From Methylophilaceae bacterium (GTDB lineage: Bacteria > Pseudomonadota > Gammaproteobacteria > Burkholderiales > Methylophilaceae): a stretch of DNA of 64,000 nucleotides. Below, in pieces: positions 9,441-19,147 of the stretch. A model generated the notes under the pieces. It searched no databases, was not told the origin of the DNA, and worked only from the letters and a program-made list of their open reading frames with translations. Position 1 is the first letter of the stretch. Each line of letters begins with the position of its first letter. The position numbers were made by a program, and so were the translations under genes. The DNA is taken from the NCBI GenBank assembly GCA_028342535.1, contig JAOLWQ010000001.1, positions 124,001 through 188,000 on the forward strand, given 5' to 3'.

Positions 9441-9956
9441 TTATTTTTTTGGGTTTAATTGAAGAAGTTTATTTGTAACAAGAGCATTAACTAAACCAAA
9501 AATGAATGCTGAGAGTATAAAAATTGGTAAAAGATAAAATATTCCATTATGTGGAATTATCCAGAGCCTTACGATAACAAATTGACCGATGATATGTGCT
9601 AATGAAGCAATCAAGCTAAAACTAATAAGACTAAAATATTTTGGATTTAAGTTTCTAAAAATTATAAGAGAAAGAAGGCTAAGTAGGGCCCCACTTAAAC
9701 TTAGAAAAAAAGTGGGACTTAAAAATGATCCTAAGATAATACTTGTTACGAAAACTCTAATAATTGAGACCCATATCCCCATTCTTAAATCAAATTTAAA
9801 TATAGTATATAAAATTATAATATTTGCTATTCCAGGCTTCACACCAGGTATAGGGCTGGGGAAAAAAAATTCGACTAGCGATAATGCAATTGCTATAGCA
9901 GATAGCTTAGCAATCTGATGATCTCTATCAGAAATATTAATAGTTGATAGAGTCAT
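9441..9956 (-). CDS. Gx transporter family membrane protein
   Basis: Integral membrane protein of 171 residues with about five to six hydrophobic helices. The segment FPSPIPGVKPGIANI near residue 32 is the signature of the COG4769 / Gx transporter (HepS component I-like) family. Family members are often encoded beside an ApbE flavin transferase and a NusG-domain-II protein, as here. It overlaps the preceding NusG-II gene by 20 bases. The transported substrate is unknown; a role in a membrane redox or small-molecule uptake module is inference. Confidence 0.85.
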   Translation of the reverse strand: MTLSTINISDRDHQIAKLSAIAIALSLVEFFFPSPIPGVKPGIANIIILYTIFKFDLRMGIWVSIIRVFVTSIILGSFLSPTFFLSLSGALLSLLSLIIFRNLNPKYFSLISFSLIASLAHIIGQFVIVRLWIIPHNGIFYLLPIFILSAFIFGLVNALVTNKLLQLNPKK

Positions 9957-10326
9957 AATTTTTTTTATTGCCTAAAATAGAAATAGAAATCTTATTTGGA
10001 ATACAAATAATTATTTGATTTGCTTTATTTATCCATCCTTGATGGATACAGTATTTCTTAGTACAAGGTGCTGAGACAAACCTAACTCTTCCATTATCAA
10101 TAATTATTTTAGTATCTCCTTTTGCCCCATTAATTATTTTAGTTATTTTTTGATTTAGACTATAAGTTGCTAATATCTTATTATTTTTATATATCTCAAG
10201 GTATTCCCCTTGTGGGAGATTCCATAGAAATTTTGTACTAACAATAATTAAGGCACAGAATAAAATAATGATAAACCAGTCACCAGCTTTAATTGTATTA
10301 AAAAATTTTAATATTTCTTTTATCAA
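9937..10326 (-). CDS. NusG domain II-containing protein
   Basis: Protein of 129 residues: one N-terminal membrane helix (about 17-36), then a small periplasmic domain with the NusG-II Cys pair and following aromatic in APCTKKYCIHQGWI (about residue 92) and a CIPNKISISI strand. This is the usual form of the stand-alone NusG domain II proteins found with ApbE and Gx transporters. The start overlaps the end of apbE by 29 bases. The Cys pair could be redox-active or bind a cofactor; this is not established. Confidence 0.85.
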   Translation of the reverse strand: MIKEILKFFNTIKAGDWFIIILFCALIIVSTKFLWNLPQGEYLEIYKNNKILATYSLNQKITKIINGAKGDTKIIIDNGRVRFVSAPCTKKYCIHQGWINKANQIIICIPNKISISILGNKKNYDSINY

Positions 10327-11341
10327 TATCGTCTTCCCAATTTATTTCTTTATTTAAAGATTCACTTATAAGAATTGAGTCATCATTCATAATAATTAAA
10401 AAATATTTAATGTTTAGTTTTTTAGCCATAGTTGCTTTATTTTCTTTATCAATAATAAAAAGCGGTTTAGAAAAGACGTCTGAGAGAGCGCCTGAATCTT
10501 CAGCAGGAGGCAATAAAATGGTAGCTGACTGTGTTTTATTTTCAGGATAACCTGTTTTAGGATTGATTAAGTGAGAATACCTTTGATTATTAACCATAAT
10601 ATATCTTTGATAATCACCAGAAGTTCCAATAGCCCAACCAGGCTTAAGGGCAATCGTAGCTAGTACATTAGGCTTTCTAGGATTTTGGATGCCTACCACC
10701 CAATCACGCTTGCCATATTTACCAACAGCTAGAATGTTGCCGCCAATATTTATTAAAGCATTTTCAACATTATTCTCTTTAAGTATTTTTTTTGCTTGGT
10801 CTAACGCGTAGCCTTTTGCATAACCACCTAAATCTATTTGTACATTTTCATTATTACTTTTTAAAATACCATTCTCAATTCGTATTGATTGCATTGAAGG
10901 GTTAGATGATACTAACTCTTGAATAATTTTCTCATTTGGAATTTTTTTATGGTTGTAATCATTGGAGTGAAAGCCCCATAGCTTAATGAGCTTTCCTATA
11001 GATGGATTAAATAAATTTTGAGTTTGAGTTTCAAGGCGCTGAACATTGTTTAGAATAGTTAAAATTTCATTACTATCAATAGTTATAGATTTATTTTCAG
11101 AGATTGCAGTATTAATATCTGTAATAAGGCTTTTTTCCCAAGGATGAAGTAATTTATGTAGACGATGAAATTCAGTAAAAATTTCATTAGATACTTTTTC
11201 AGCATCAATCTTAGATTCACCATAAATCTTAATATCAATCAATGTTCCGAAGATAAAATCCTTACCTTGGTTAACCTTAGAATCACTACAGCCAATTAAA
11301 AGACCAATTAAAAAATATAAAAGTAGTCTATTTAAATGCAT
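10298..11341 (-). CDS. apbE: FAD:protein FMN transferase (ApbE lipoprotein)
   Basis: Transfers FMN from FAD to Thr/Ser of extracytoplasmic redox proteins. The chosen start, ATG at 11341, gives a lipoprotein signal LIGLLIGCSDS with Cys at residue 19; the longer frame from 11392 adds a charged extension with no signal and overlaps gshB more. The 347 residues include LHPWEKSL, NPSIGKLIKLWGF, DLGGYAKGYALD, INIGGNILAVG and SHLINPKTGYP, all ApbE core motifs. It overlaps gshB by 14 bases and is followed by NusG-II and Gx genes. No obvious flavinylation acceptor (FMN-binding domain) is encoded in the window. Confidence 0.93.
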   Translation of the reverse strand: MHLNRLLLYFLIGLLIGCSDSKVNQGKDFIFGTLIDIKIYGESKIDAEKVSNEIFTEFHRLHKLLHPWEKSLITDINTAISENKSITIDSNEILTILNNVQRLETQTQNLFNPSIGKLIKLWGFHSNDYNHKKIPNEKIIQELVSSNPSMQSIRIENGILKSNNENVQIDLGGYAKGYALDQAKKILKENNVENALINIGGNILAVGKYGKRDWVVGIQNPRKPNVLATIALKPGWAIGTSGDYQRYIMVNNQRYSHLINPKTGYPENKTQSATILLPPAEDSGALSDVFSKPLFIIDKENKATMAKKLNIKYFLIIMNDDSILISESLNKEINWEDDIDKRNIKIF

Positions 11342-12254
11342 TAATAATATATGCTGCAGCTTTAAAATTTGTTTGCTCTTCGATCTCAACAATACCAGTA
11401 GGGCTAGTTATATTAATTTCAGTTAGATAATTACCAATAACATCTAAACCTACAAAATTAAGTTTATTTTTTATTAGGAAGTCTTTAACACCCATCACTA
11501 TTTTTTTATCTCCAGTGGTTAATTTTTGTGCTTTTCCTTGGCCACCTTTTGCCAAATTAGCTCTGATTTCTCCTTTAGCTGGAACCCTTGCTAATGCAAA
11601 AGGTATAGCTTCACCCTTAATTACAATAATACGTTTGTCACCCTTTTCGATTTCATTTAAGTACCTTTGGGCCATGATAGTTTTTGTACCATTATTTGTT
11701 GCAGTCTCTAAAATGACATTGATATTTTTATCTTTAGGAGTAACCATAAATATACCGTTACCCGCCATGCCATCTAGAGGCTTTATAATGACTTTTTTTT
11801 CCTTATGAATAAACTTAATTATATCTTCGGCTTGTGATGAAATAATTGTAGCTGGAATAAAGCTTTTAAAATTTAGTATTGATAACTTTTCATTATGATT
11901 TCTAATGCCAACAGGGCTATTGATAACATCAACATTAAAATTTTTTGCATGTTCGAGTATGAATGTTAGATTTAGATAGCTATTATTGAATGGCGGGTCT
12001 TTTCTAATGAAAACTTTTGTAAAATACTGTATTTTATTTTTTATTTTTGGTGTCTTGATAGACAATGAATCGATACTAGAAATATGATGACTATCAATAA
12101 TTATATTTTGTTTTTTATCAATAGATAGTGAATGAATATTTGTATAATGCGCCTCTATACCTTGATAAAGGCATTCTTTAATCAACGCTATAGTGCTGTC
12201 TTTATAAGAAATTAATTTTTCTGGCTCATCAATTATAAATAAATATTTCATCAT
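11328..12254 (-). CDS. gshB: glutathione synthetase
   Basis: ATP-grasp ligase joining glycine to gamma-glutamylcysteine. The 308 residues fit GshB: FIRKDPPFN near residue 86, INSPVGIRNHNEKL near 115, the ATP-grasp loop KPLDGMAGNGIF near 158, GDKRIIV, and the C-terminal GLDVIGNYLTEINITSPTGI. It overlaps gshA by four bases, so the two glutathione genes are translationally coupled. Confidence 0.96.
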   Translation of the reverse strand: MMKYLFIIDEPEKLISYKDSTIALIKECLYQGIEAHYTNIHSLSIDKKQNIIIDSHHISSIDSLSIKTPKIKNKIQYFTKVFIRKDPPFNNSYLNLTFILEHAKNFNVDVINSPVGIRNHNEKLSILNFKSFIPATIISSQAEDIIKFIHKEKKVIIKPLDGMAGNGIFMVTPKDKNINVILETATNNGTKTIMAQRYLNEIEKGDKRIIVIKGEAIPFALARVPAKGEIRANLAKGGQGKAQKLTTGDKKIVMGVKDFLIKNKLNFVGLDVIGNYLTEINITSPTGIVEIEEQTNFKAAAYIINAFK

Positions 12255-13534
12255 ATTTGGGTTTGAAGTTCTTTCGCAGCAGCAAGTAAGGCTAATCTGG
12301 CTATTACCCCATAAGCATAAAATCTATTGGCTTTATCATCACAGGGCCTGCCTTGATCTGGCATAAGGCATGACGTTTCAAAAGAAACTGGTACAAAATG
12401 CATACCCGGCGAATTAAGGTTCTCATCTTTCTCTTTATTTGTATGCACTCGATAGAAACCACCAACAACAAAATGGTCAATCATATAAACGACAGGCTCA
12501 GCTACTGCATCATTTATGGTCTCTTCTGTATGAACCCCTTCTTGAATAATAACTTCTGTTACCTTAAGTCCTTCTTTAATAACAGACATCTTTTTTCTCA
12601 TTTTTCGATTAAGATTTATAACCTCTCCACTATTTTTAATTGTCATTATTCCCATCCCATAAGTGCCCGCATCTGCCTTGATGACCACATATGGTTCATG
12701 AGTTATATTGTATTGAGAATATTTTTCTTTGATTTTTAATAAAAGTTTATCAATAGATTCAGCTAATTGAATCTCTCCTTCCCTCTCAAGGAAATTTAAA
12801 CCATCTAGTTTTTCAAAATATGGATTAATTAACCAGGGATCAGTTTTTGTAAATTTAGAAAACTCTTCAGCAACTTGATTGAAATAATTGAAGTGTATTG
12901 ATTTTCTTCTAGTTGGCCAACCTGCTGAAAGAGGAGGAATGATATTCTGATCAAGATCTTTAAGTTTATCGGGGACCCCTCCAGAAAGATCATTATTTAA
13001 AATAATTGCACATGGTCTGAAGGTTGTAGAATCATCATTTTTTAAAAATAAGCGATCATTTTCTCTATGAATAGGCTCAATTTTTATCGAATGATTATCA
13101 TCAATTTCAATTATTTGAATTTCATTTATATCTTTGTCAGCACTTCCAATTCTAACTTCAAGCCCAGCATTTTTTAACATTTCTGTTAATTCAAATATAT
13201 TCTTTAAGTAAAACTTATTTCGTGTGTGGTTCTCAGGAATAATTAGAACTCGCCATGCATCTGGACAAATTTTTTCTATAGCAACTGAAATGGCTTGAAT
13301 TGTGAGTGGCGCAAAATCAGGATTTAGATTATTGAATCCTCCAGGGAAAAGATTGGTATCTACAGGAGTTAATTTAAAGCCAGAATTTCTTAAATCAACC
13401 GAAGCATAAAATGGAGCAGTATTTTCTAGCCATTGTGTTCTAAACCAATGCTCAATATCACAACTATGATTAATTATATAATTTTCTAAATTAAATAATT
13501 CAGAACTTAATTCAGTTTTTAAGATAGGAATCAT
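12251..13534 (-). CDS. gshA: glutamate-cysteine ligase (proteobacterial GshA of the alpha/beta type)
   Basis: First enzyme of glutathione synthesis. The 427-residue protein is not the enterobacterial GshA type; its pattern (DLRNSGFKLTPVDTNLFPGGFNNL near 48, AGWPTRRKSIHF, VVIKADAGTYGMGIM near 287, EPVVYMIDHFVVGGFYR, CDDKANRFYAYGVIARLALLAA at the end) matches the family found in many beta-proteobacteria and Acidithiobacillus. The direct four-base coupling to gshB supports the role. Confidence 0.92.
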   Translation of the reverse strand: MIPILKTELSSELFNLENYIINHSCDIEHWFRTQWLENTAPFYASVDLRNSGFKLTPVDTNLFPGGFNNLNPDFAPLTIQAISVAIEKICPDAWRVLIIPENHTRNKFYLKNIFELTEMLKNAGLEVRIGSADKDINEIQIIEIDDNHSIKIEPIHRENDRLFLKNDDSTTFRPCAIILNNDLSGGVPDKLKDLDQNIIPPLSAGWPTRRKSIHFNYFNQVAEEFSKFTKTDPWLINPYFEKLDGLNFLEREGEIQLAESIDKLLLKIKEKYSQYNITHEPYVVIKADAGTYGMGIMTIKNSGEVINLNRKMRKKMSVIKEGLKVTEVIIQEGVHTEETINDAVAEPVVYMIDHFVVGGFYRVHTNKEKDENLNSPGMHFVPVSFETSCLMPDQGRPCDDKANRFYAYGVIARLALLAAAKELQTQI

Positions 13535-13539
13535 AAGTT

Positions 13540-14478
13540 TTAAATTCCCTGAGATTGTTGATCTGCATGATAACTGCTTCTTACCATTGGGCCACTTGCA
13601 ACTGATAAGAATCCTAATTTCTTTGCTTCTTTTTTAAGATTATCAAAATCAATTGGTGAAACATATCTTTCAACAGGAAGATGATAGGGCGTAGGTTGTA
13701 AATATTGACCTAATGTCAACATATCGACATTATGCTGTCTTAAGTCTTTCATTACATTTAATATCTCCTCGTTTGTTTCGCCCAATCCAAGCATTAAACC
13801 TGATTTAGTAGGAATCAAAGGCATCTTTTTTTTAAAATTCTTTAAAAGTAAAAGAGAATGTTCATAACGAGCACCTGGCCTTGCTCGCTTATATAGCCTT
13901 GGTATTGTTTCAAGATTATGATTAAAAATATTTGGAGGTTGTTTAAATAGAGCTTCCAATGCCATTTCTACTTTCTTTTTTCCTCTAAAGTCGGGCACAA
14001 GAATTTCAATCTTAATATTTTTGTTATTTTTCCGAATTTCTTTTATACATTCTGAAAAGTGCGCGGCTCCACCATCTTTTAAATCATCTCGATCTACACT
14101 TGTAATTACAACATAGTTTAGTTCTAGTTTTGCAATTGCTAAACCTAATTTTACAGGTTCATCTTCATCTGGTTTAAAAGGTACTCCACTTGCAACATCA
14201 CAAAAAGGGCAGCGACGAGTACAAATATCTCCTAAAATCATGAAGGTTGCAGTGCCTTGACTATAGCACTCCCCAATATTAGGACAACTTGCTTCTTCGC
14301 ACACTGTATTAAGTTGGTTGTCTTTAAGGAGCTGGCTTACTTCGTGAAATTTATCACTATTAGGAAGCTTCATTTTTATCCATGAAGGCTTTACCAACTT
14401 GTCTTTTTCAACAATTTTAATTGGCAATCGTGCAGTTTTCTCTCTACCAACTTCCTTAATATTTATTATTTTGTTCAT
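13540..14478 (-). CDS. lipA: lipoyl synthase
   Basis: Radical SAM enzyme inserting two sulfurs into octanoyl groups on lipoyl domains. Both cluster motifs are present: the auxiliary CX4CX5C in [12 protein letters not shown] (about residue 60) and the radical SAM CX3CX2C in CTRRCPFC (about 86). The C-terminal RSSYHAD supplies the conserved RSSY cluster ligand. Length is 312 residues. It overlaps lipB by 23 bases, so octanoyl transfer and sulfur insertion are made together. Confidence 0.97.
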   Translation of the reverse strand: MNKIINIKEVGREKTARLPIKIVEKDKLVKPSWIKMKLPNSDKFHEVSQLLKDNQLNTVCEEASCPNIGECYSQGTATFMILGDICTRRCPFCDVASGVPFKPDEDEPVKLGLAIAKLELNYVVITSVDRDDLKDGGAAHFSECIKEIRKNNKNIKIEILVPDFRGKKKVEMALEALFKQPPNIFNHNLETIPRLYKRARPGARYEHSLLLLKNFKKKMPLIPTKSGLMLGLGETNEEILNVMKDLRQHNVDMLTLGQYLQPTPYHLPVERYVSPIDFDNLKKEAKKLGFLSVASGPMVRSSYHADQQSQGI

Positions 14479-15079
14479 AATGTAGGTTTAGTTTTTTATT
14501 AATAATTAATGCAATTTCTTTGCCACATTGTTCTACTGTGCTTTTAATATTGAAGTCTGATAATTGTGCCATTTTTAGACCAGGAAAGCCACAAGGGGCA
14601 ATCAATGAAAATGGTTTAGTATCCATATCTACATTAAAACTTAAGCCGTGATATGCATAATTATTCTTAATTCTTAGGCCAATAGAACATATTTTTTTTT
14701 CAGCTATAAAGACTCCAGGGGCTTCTATTTTAGAATAGGAATTAATTTTATATTTCATTAAAAAATCAATAATAGAATTTTCAAGAATTGAAACCAAATG
14801 TCTAACCTTTAGATTATTTTTTTTAATATTAATAAGTGTATAAATAATTAATTGCCCAGGTCCGTGAAAAGTAATTTTTCCTCCTCTATCAACAAATAAA
14901 TGAGGAATTTTAGTATGTGGCATTACAAATTTTTTTTTATTTACTCCAGTGGTAAAAATAGGCTTGTGTTCTGTTATCCATAACTCATCTTTTTTTTGGG
15001 CTTGATCAACAAAGTGTCTCATATCTTGCCAAGTGTTTTCATAATCTGTACATCCGAGGTGTTTTATATTTATTGTCAT
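14456..15079 (-). CDS. lipB: octanoyl-[acyl-carrier-protein]:protein N-octanoyltransferase
   Basis: Moves octanoate from ACP to apo-lipoyl domains. The 207 residues show [12 protein letters not shown] (about 36), [17 protein letters not shown] (about 64), the catalytic Lys region [11 protein letters not shown] and the catalytic Cys in [14 protein letters not shown]. It is upstream of and overlaps lipA. The ybeD gene ends three bases before its start region, as in the ybeD-lipB-lipA order of many proteobacteria. Confidence 0.96.
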   Translation of the reverse strand: MTINIKHLGCTDYENTWQDMRHFVDQAQKKDELWITEHKPIFTTGVNKKKFVMPHTKIPHLFVDRGGKITFHGPGQLIIYTLINIKKNNLKVRHLVSILENSIIDFLMKYKINSYSKIEAPGVFIAEKKICSIGLRIKNNYAYHGLSFNVDMDTKPFSLIAPCGFPGLKMAQLSDFNIKSTVEQCGKEIALIINKKLNLHYEQNNKY

Positions 15080-15082
15080 ATA

Positions 15083-15355
15083 CTATAAAACAAATTTGGT
15101 CATTGAGCTTTTTGATAAATCAATATATATTTTATCAAGTTGCTTCTGAGAAGTGACGTAAATGTTACAAGTTAAACTAATGTATTTGCCATTGCTACTG
15201 CCTTTCATTTCAATTTTTGAGCCATTAAAGTTGCTGTAATGTTTTTTGATTATTTCAATAATGGATTCAGAAAAATTTTCTTTTGCTTCACCCATAACTT
15301 TTATAGCAAAGTCACAAGGAAAATCTATTAGCGATTTTTTTTCGTTTTGGTCCAT
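15083..15355 (-). CDS. ybeD: DUF493 (YbeD) family regulatory-like protein
   Basis: The start ATG at 15355 gives a 90-residue protein beginning MDQNEKKSLIDFPCDFAIKVMG, which aligns with the N-terminus of YbeD (about 87 residues). A longer frame from 15412 overlaps rlpA and adds 19 unlike residues, so it was rejected. The family has an ACT-like alpha/beta fold and no settled biochemical role; it is regularly encoded with lipB, as here. Confidence 0.9.
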   Translation of the reverse strand: MDQNEKKSLIDFPCDFAIKVMGEAKENFSESIIEIIKKHYSNFNGSKIEMKGSSNGKYISLTCNIYVTSQKQLDKIYIDLSKSSMTKFVL

Positions 15356-15368
15356 TGGATAAAGATTA

Positions 15369-16223
15369 CTACTCTGAAATGATAAAGCTATTAAGTTGAA
15401 TTTTTTGTGCAATATCTTTTAAGGCTTTTTCTGCAATTTTTTCAGTATCATAAGGGCCAATAGTTACCAAATAGAGAGAATTTTTACTTAACTTTTTTAT
15501 ATTTAATGAATTTCTAAATTTAATTTTAGAGATTCTATTGATTAAGTAAGAAGCATTATCTTCGTTTGAAAAAGCTCCTGCCTGAATATAAAAATATTTT
15601 ATATTTGAATCTACTGGCTTACCCTTAAGAATATCTTTTACAGTTTTTTTTGCTAAAGAAGGATTTACCATTTCAATTTTCACTAACTCGCTTCCTTTTT
15701 CAATAATTCGAAGCCGCTGAGCTGCTGCATAAGATAAATCAACTATCCTTTCATCAATAAATGGACCCCGATCATTAACTCGAATAATGACCGAGCGTTT
15801 ATTTTCTAAGTTGGTTACTTTTATGTAGCATGGAAGAGGAAGTGTTTTATGGGCACCAGTCATTTGGTACATGTCATAAGTTTCCCCAATAGAAGTTTTT
15901 CTACCATGATATCTCTTACCATACCAAGAAGCATAACCCTCTTCTTCAAAAGGAATAATTTTTTTCATTGGGATATATTTCTTATCAAAAGCAACATAAG
16001 GGCGATTGGCACTTTTTGAAAGTGCTTCATACTTTGGCTGAGCATCTGGAATTCTATCTAAATTTTTGGGTGGATTATCCTCTGGGCCATCATCTAGATA
16101 GTAAGCCCCTGAGTTTTTTACCTCGGATTTATTTTTTTTTGACTCTTTTTTAAGAAGAGGATCTATTGATTGGCATCCAACTAATAAAAAAGAAATCATT
16201 AAGGTGAAAATATAATTGTTCAT
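15369..16223 (-). CDS. rlpA: septal ring lytic transglycosylase RlpA
   Basis: Outer-membrane lipoprotein (lipobox FLLVGCQS, Cys at about residue 17) with the RlpA double-psi beta-barrel (GYASWYGKRYHGRKTSIGETYD near 95 onward, VNDRGPF, DLSYAAA) and a C-terminal SPOR domain (IQAGAFSNEDNA to the end), 284 residues in all. The family cleaves peptidoglycan strands lacking stem peptides; SPOR binds such strands at the septum. It overlaps the rodA stop by one base, in the common mrdA-rodA-rlpA order. Confidence 0.94.
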   Translation of the reverse strand: MNNYIFTLMISFLLVGCQSIDPLLKKESKKNKSEVKNSGAYYLDDGPEDNPPKNLDRIPDAQPKYEALSKSANRPYVAFDKKYIPMKKIIPFEEEGYASWYGKRYHGRKTSIGETYDMYQMTGAHKTLPLPCYIKVTNLENKRSVIIRVNDRGPFIDERIVDLSYAAAQRLRIIEKGSELVKIEMVNPSLAKKTVKDILKGKPVDSNIKYFYIQAGAFSNEDNASYLINRISKIKFRNSLNIKKLSKNSLYLVTIGPYDTEKIAEKALKDIAQKIQLNSFIISE

Positions 16224-17317
16224 TAGTTAGCGATTAAAGATTTGTGGAAATGTAGACTCATAATAATACCAATCATAGCCAAAGATACAACCATTGATGT
16301 CCCACCATAACTTATAAATGGTAGTGGAGCTCCAACTATAGGGGTCAATCCACTAACCATAGCGATATTTACAAAGATTGAACTAAATAACGTAAATACT
16401 AAAGATGCAGTTATCAATCTAGAAAAAGTATTTTGCATTTTTTGAGCCATATAAACACATCGATATAGTATGCAGAAATAAATAATAAAAATTCCAATAA
16501 TTCCAATAAAGCCAAATTCTTCCCCAAAGACTGAGAAGATAAAATCAGTGGAAGTTTCAGGTAGAAAATCAAGTTGTGTTTGACCTCCATAAGACCAACC
16601 TTTTCCTAAAAATCCACCAGAACCTATAGCAATCATTGATTGAATGCTGTGATAGCCTGTTCCCAATGGATCTCGACCAGGATCAATTAAGCTAAGAATT
16701 CTGTTTTGTTGATACAAATGCAAATTTGACCAGAGATAAGGAAGGGCAAGAAAAATACCAAAACCACTAATGGCTATAAATTTTAATGATAACCCAGCTA
16801 AAAAAATAATTATAAATCCAGCTAGCGAAATTAAAATAGCAGTTCCTAAATCAGGTTGCTTTAATATCATTACACAAGGAACAAGCAAAATGAAAAATGC
16901 CAACGTGTGCGTTTTATAATTTATTTTATTTTGGAATCGGTGATATAGCCAAGCAAGCATTAGGGGGATACTGATTTTAATAATTTCAGAAGGTTGTAAA
17001 TTAAAAAATAATATATTTATCCAGCGTTTTGCCCCATGACTTTGAAATCCAAAAAAAGCAACAAATAATAAAAGAATTAAACTTATTAAATATAGATACG
17101 GAGCATAAAAAAGGAAACGTTTTGGATCTATAAGACTTAATATTATTAATAAACCCATCCCAATTAAAATATTTATTATTTGATTTCCTATAAGATTAAA
17201 ATCTTGTTGGGATGCGCTAGTAAGTGTTATCAGGCCAATGAGTAATAACAATAATAAAAGTGACATTAAAATTTTATCAATATTTTTAAACAATCTATAA
17301 GGTATAAATTTATTCAT
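16223..17317 (-). CDS. rodA: peptidoglycan glycosyltransferase RodA
   Basis: SEDS-family polymerase of the elongasome, 364 residues with about ten membrane helices. Signature segments: AKRWINILFFNLQPSEIIKISI (about 90), the QPDLGTA motif containing the essential Asp (about 154), DPLGTGYHSIQS, and GAPLPFISYGGTS near the end. Its start overlaps the mrdA stop by one base, which keeps RodA and its partner transpeptidase PBP2 in a fixed translational pair. Confidence 0.97.
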   Translation of the reverse strand: MNKFIPYRLFKNIDKILMSLLLLLLLIGLITLTSASQQDFNLIGNQIINILIGMGLLIILSLIDPKRFLFYAPYLYLISLILLLFVAFFGFQSHGAKRWINILFFNLQPSEIIKISIPLMLAWLYHRFQNKINYKTHTLAFFILLVPCVMILKQPDLGTAILISLAGFIIIFLAGLSLKFIAISGFGIFLALPYLWSNLHLYQQNRILSLIDPGRDPLGTGYHSIQSMIAIGSGGFLGKGWSYGGQTQLDFLPETSTDFIFSVFGEEFGFIGIIGIFIIYFCILYRCVYMAQKMQNTFSRLITASLVFTLFSSIFVNIAMVSGLTPIVGAPLPFISYGGTSMVVSLAMIGIIMSLHFHKSLIAN

Positions 17318-19134
17318 TACTTAATCTCATTTAGATAGGCATCGAAAATTTTTTTAGCAATTGGGCCGGCAGTAGAGCCTCCATGCCCTCCATTTTCGAC
17401 TACAATAGCCATAACAAGTCTCGGATTTTTAGAGGGAGCAAAAGCAATAAAAAGAGCATGATCTTTGAGTTTGTCTGGGAGTTTAGTTTCATCATAAATC
17501 TCACCTTTCTTTAAGCCAAATACTTGAGCTGTACCTGTTTTTGCTGAGATATCATAGCTAGTGGTTCTACCAATAAATGCTGCAGTACCTCCTTCCTTGG
17601 TAACTAAAGACATACCTTCTTTAATTAAATTTAAATTATCTGTATCGTTACCTGATAGATTGATTTCATCTTCATACATAAAGTCTGGAGCATTGAATTT
17701 TTTTAACATATGAGGGCGTAAATTATTATCCGAGTTAATTAGTTTTGCTGTAGCTAAAGCTAATTGAATAGGTGTAGTTAGCGTATATCCTTGACCAATT
17801 GCAGTGATTGCAGTTTCACCTTGATACCATTTTTTATTATATTTTTCTTTTTTCCATTCAACTGAAGCAATAAGTCCAGACTTTTCATTAGGTATATCAA
17901 TATTAGTTTTTTCTCCAAAACCAAACCTTTTTAATACAATATTTAATTTTGGAATACCTAACTCTACTCCCAACCCATAAAAAAAGGTATCGCATGAAAC
18001 GGCTATAGCTTTTATGAGATCGACTTCTCCGTGCCCACCTTTTTTCCAATCTTTAAAAGTTTTAGATTGATTAGGCATAGTATAAAATCCTTTATCAATA
18101 ATTGAAAAAGGTGGACGCCTTATATTATTTTCTAATGCCGCAAGTGCCACAAAGGGTTTAAGTGTTGATCCAGGCGGATAAAGACCCGAAACCACTCTAT
18201 TTATTAGAGGCTTATGATTTGAATCATTTAGCCTTTTCCAATTAGTTTCATCAATACCATTTATGAATAAGTTAGAATTAAAAGATGGCTGACTAACATA
18301 CGCCAATACTGCACCATTATTTGGATTAAGCGCTACCATAGCCCCTTTATATTTTCCAAAGGCTTTTTCAGCAACTTGTTGGAGTTTATAATCAATATTT
18401 AGAGTTATATCTTCACCATGAATTGGTTCAACTGTTTCAATTACTCTAATGACTTTGTTGTGAGCATCAACTTCTAATGCTTTATAGCCAGGTTGGCCAT
18501 GCAATCTATTTTCATAGAAATATTCAACCCCCGTTTTACCTATGTGGTCAGTGCCTATATAATTTTCATATTGTTTTAACTTTTTTAATTTTTTTATATC
18601 TTTCTTATTGATTCGGTTTAAGTAACCAATAAAATGTGCTCCTGATTTTTCTTTAGGATAAGATCTTGCGAATTTATGTTTTAAAAAAATCTCAGGGTAT
18701 TTATATTTATTAGCTACAAACTTTGCAACTTGAACATCTGTTAGATTTGATTTAATGGGGAGAGTTGTTGAATAATGGCTCTCAGAAAGTGTTTTACTAT
18801 ATTTTTTTAAATCATATTTTGTTATTTTAACAATATTAGTTAATTGTTGTTTTACGATCTTTAAGTCAGTATTTTTTTTTGGATCTAGTTCTAAGGTATA
18901 AACTAATTTATTTTCTGCCAATATTTCACCATTTACATCTAAAATTTGACCTCTAATTGGTGGTATTGGAACAATCTTCAGACTATTATTTTGAGCAAGT
19001 GATGAATAATCTTCAAATTTTATAACTTGCAGATAAAAAATCTTTATCAATAAAATAGCAAAAATAAATATAAAAATTCCAAAAAGAAAATTTAATCTAC
19101 GGGTAAAAAAATATTTAAATTTATGTTGATCCAT
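17317..19134 (-). CDS. mrdA: penicillin-binding protein 2 (elongation transpeptidase)
   Basis: Class B PBP of 605 residues that cross-links peptidoglycan during lateral growth with RodA and MreB. One N-terminal membrane helix (about 15-35) is followed by the pedestal domain (PPIRGQILDVNGEILAEN) and the transpeptidase domain, with the active Ser in PGSTLKPF, SxN-type motif in VSCDTFFY and KTG in SAKTGTAQV. It lies 13 bases after mreD. Confidence 0.97.
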   Translation of the reverse strand: MDQHKFKYFFTRRLNFLFGIFIFIFAILLIKIFYLQVIKFEDYSSLAQNNSLKIVPIPPIRGQILDVNGEILAENKLVYTLELDPKKNTDLKIVKQQLTNIVKITKYDLKKYSKTLSESHYSTTLPIKSNLTDVQVAKFVANKYKYPEIFLKHKFARSYPKEKSGAHFIGYLNRINKKDIKKLKKLKQYENYIGTDHIGKTGVEYFYENRLHGQPGYKALEVDAHNKVIRVIETVEPIHGEDITLNIDYKLQQVAEKAFGKYKGAMVALNPNNGAVLAYVSQPSFNSNLFINGIDETNWKRLNDSNHKPLINRVVSGLYPPGSTLKPFVALAALENNIRRPPFSIIDKGFYTMPNQSKTFKDWKKGGHGEVDLIKAIAVSCDTFFYGLGVELGIPKLNIVLKRFGFGEKTNIDIPNEKSGLIASVEWKKEKYNKKWYQGETAITAIGQGYTLTTPIQLALATAKLINSDNNLRPHMLKKFNAPDFMYEDEINLSGNDTDNLNLIKEGMSLVTKEGGTAAFIGRTTSYDISAKTGTAQVFGLKKGEIYDETKLPDKLKDHALFIAFAPSKNPRLVMAIVVENGGHGGSTAGPIAKKIFDAYLNEIK

Positions 19135-19147
19135 AATGGCTTATAAA

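Noticed and set aside
9420-9445. AT-only inverted repeat after the Gx transporter gene as a terminator
   Set aside because: The stem has no G or C and overlaps the coding end; such repeats are common by chance at this base composition.
9589-9918. 109-codon plus-strand frame opposite the Gx transporter
   Set aside because: It is antisense to a clear membrane protein gene, has no ribosome site, and its composition is the complement of that gene.
15356-15412. Longer ybeD start
   Set aside because: The added 19 residues do not resemble YbeD and overlap rlpA; the inner ATG gives the family N-terminus.
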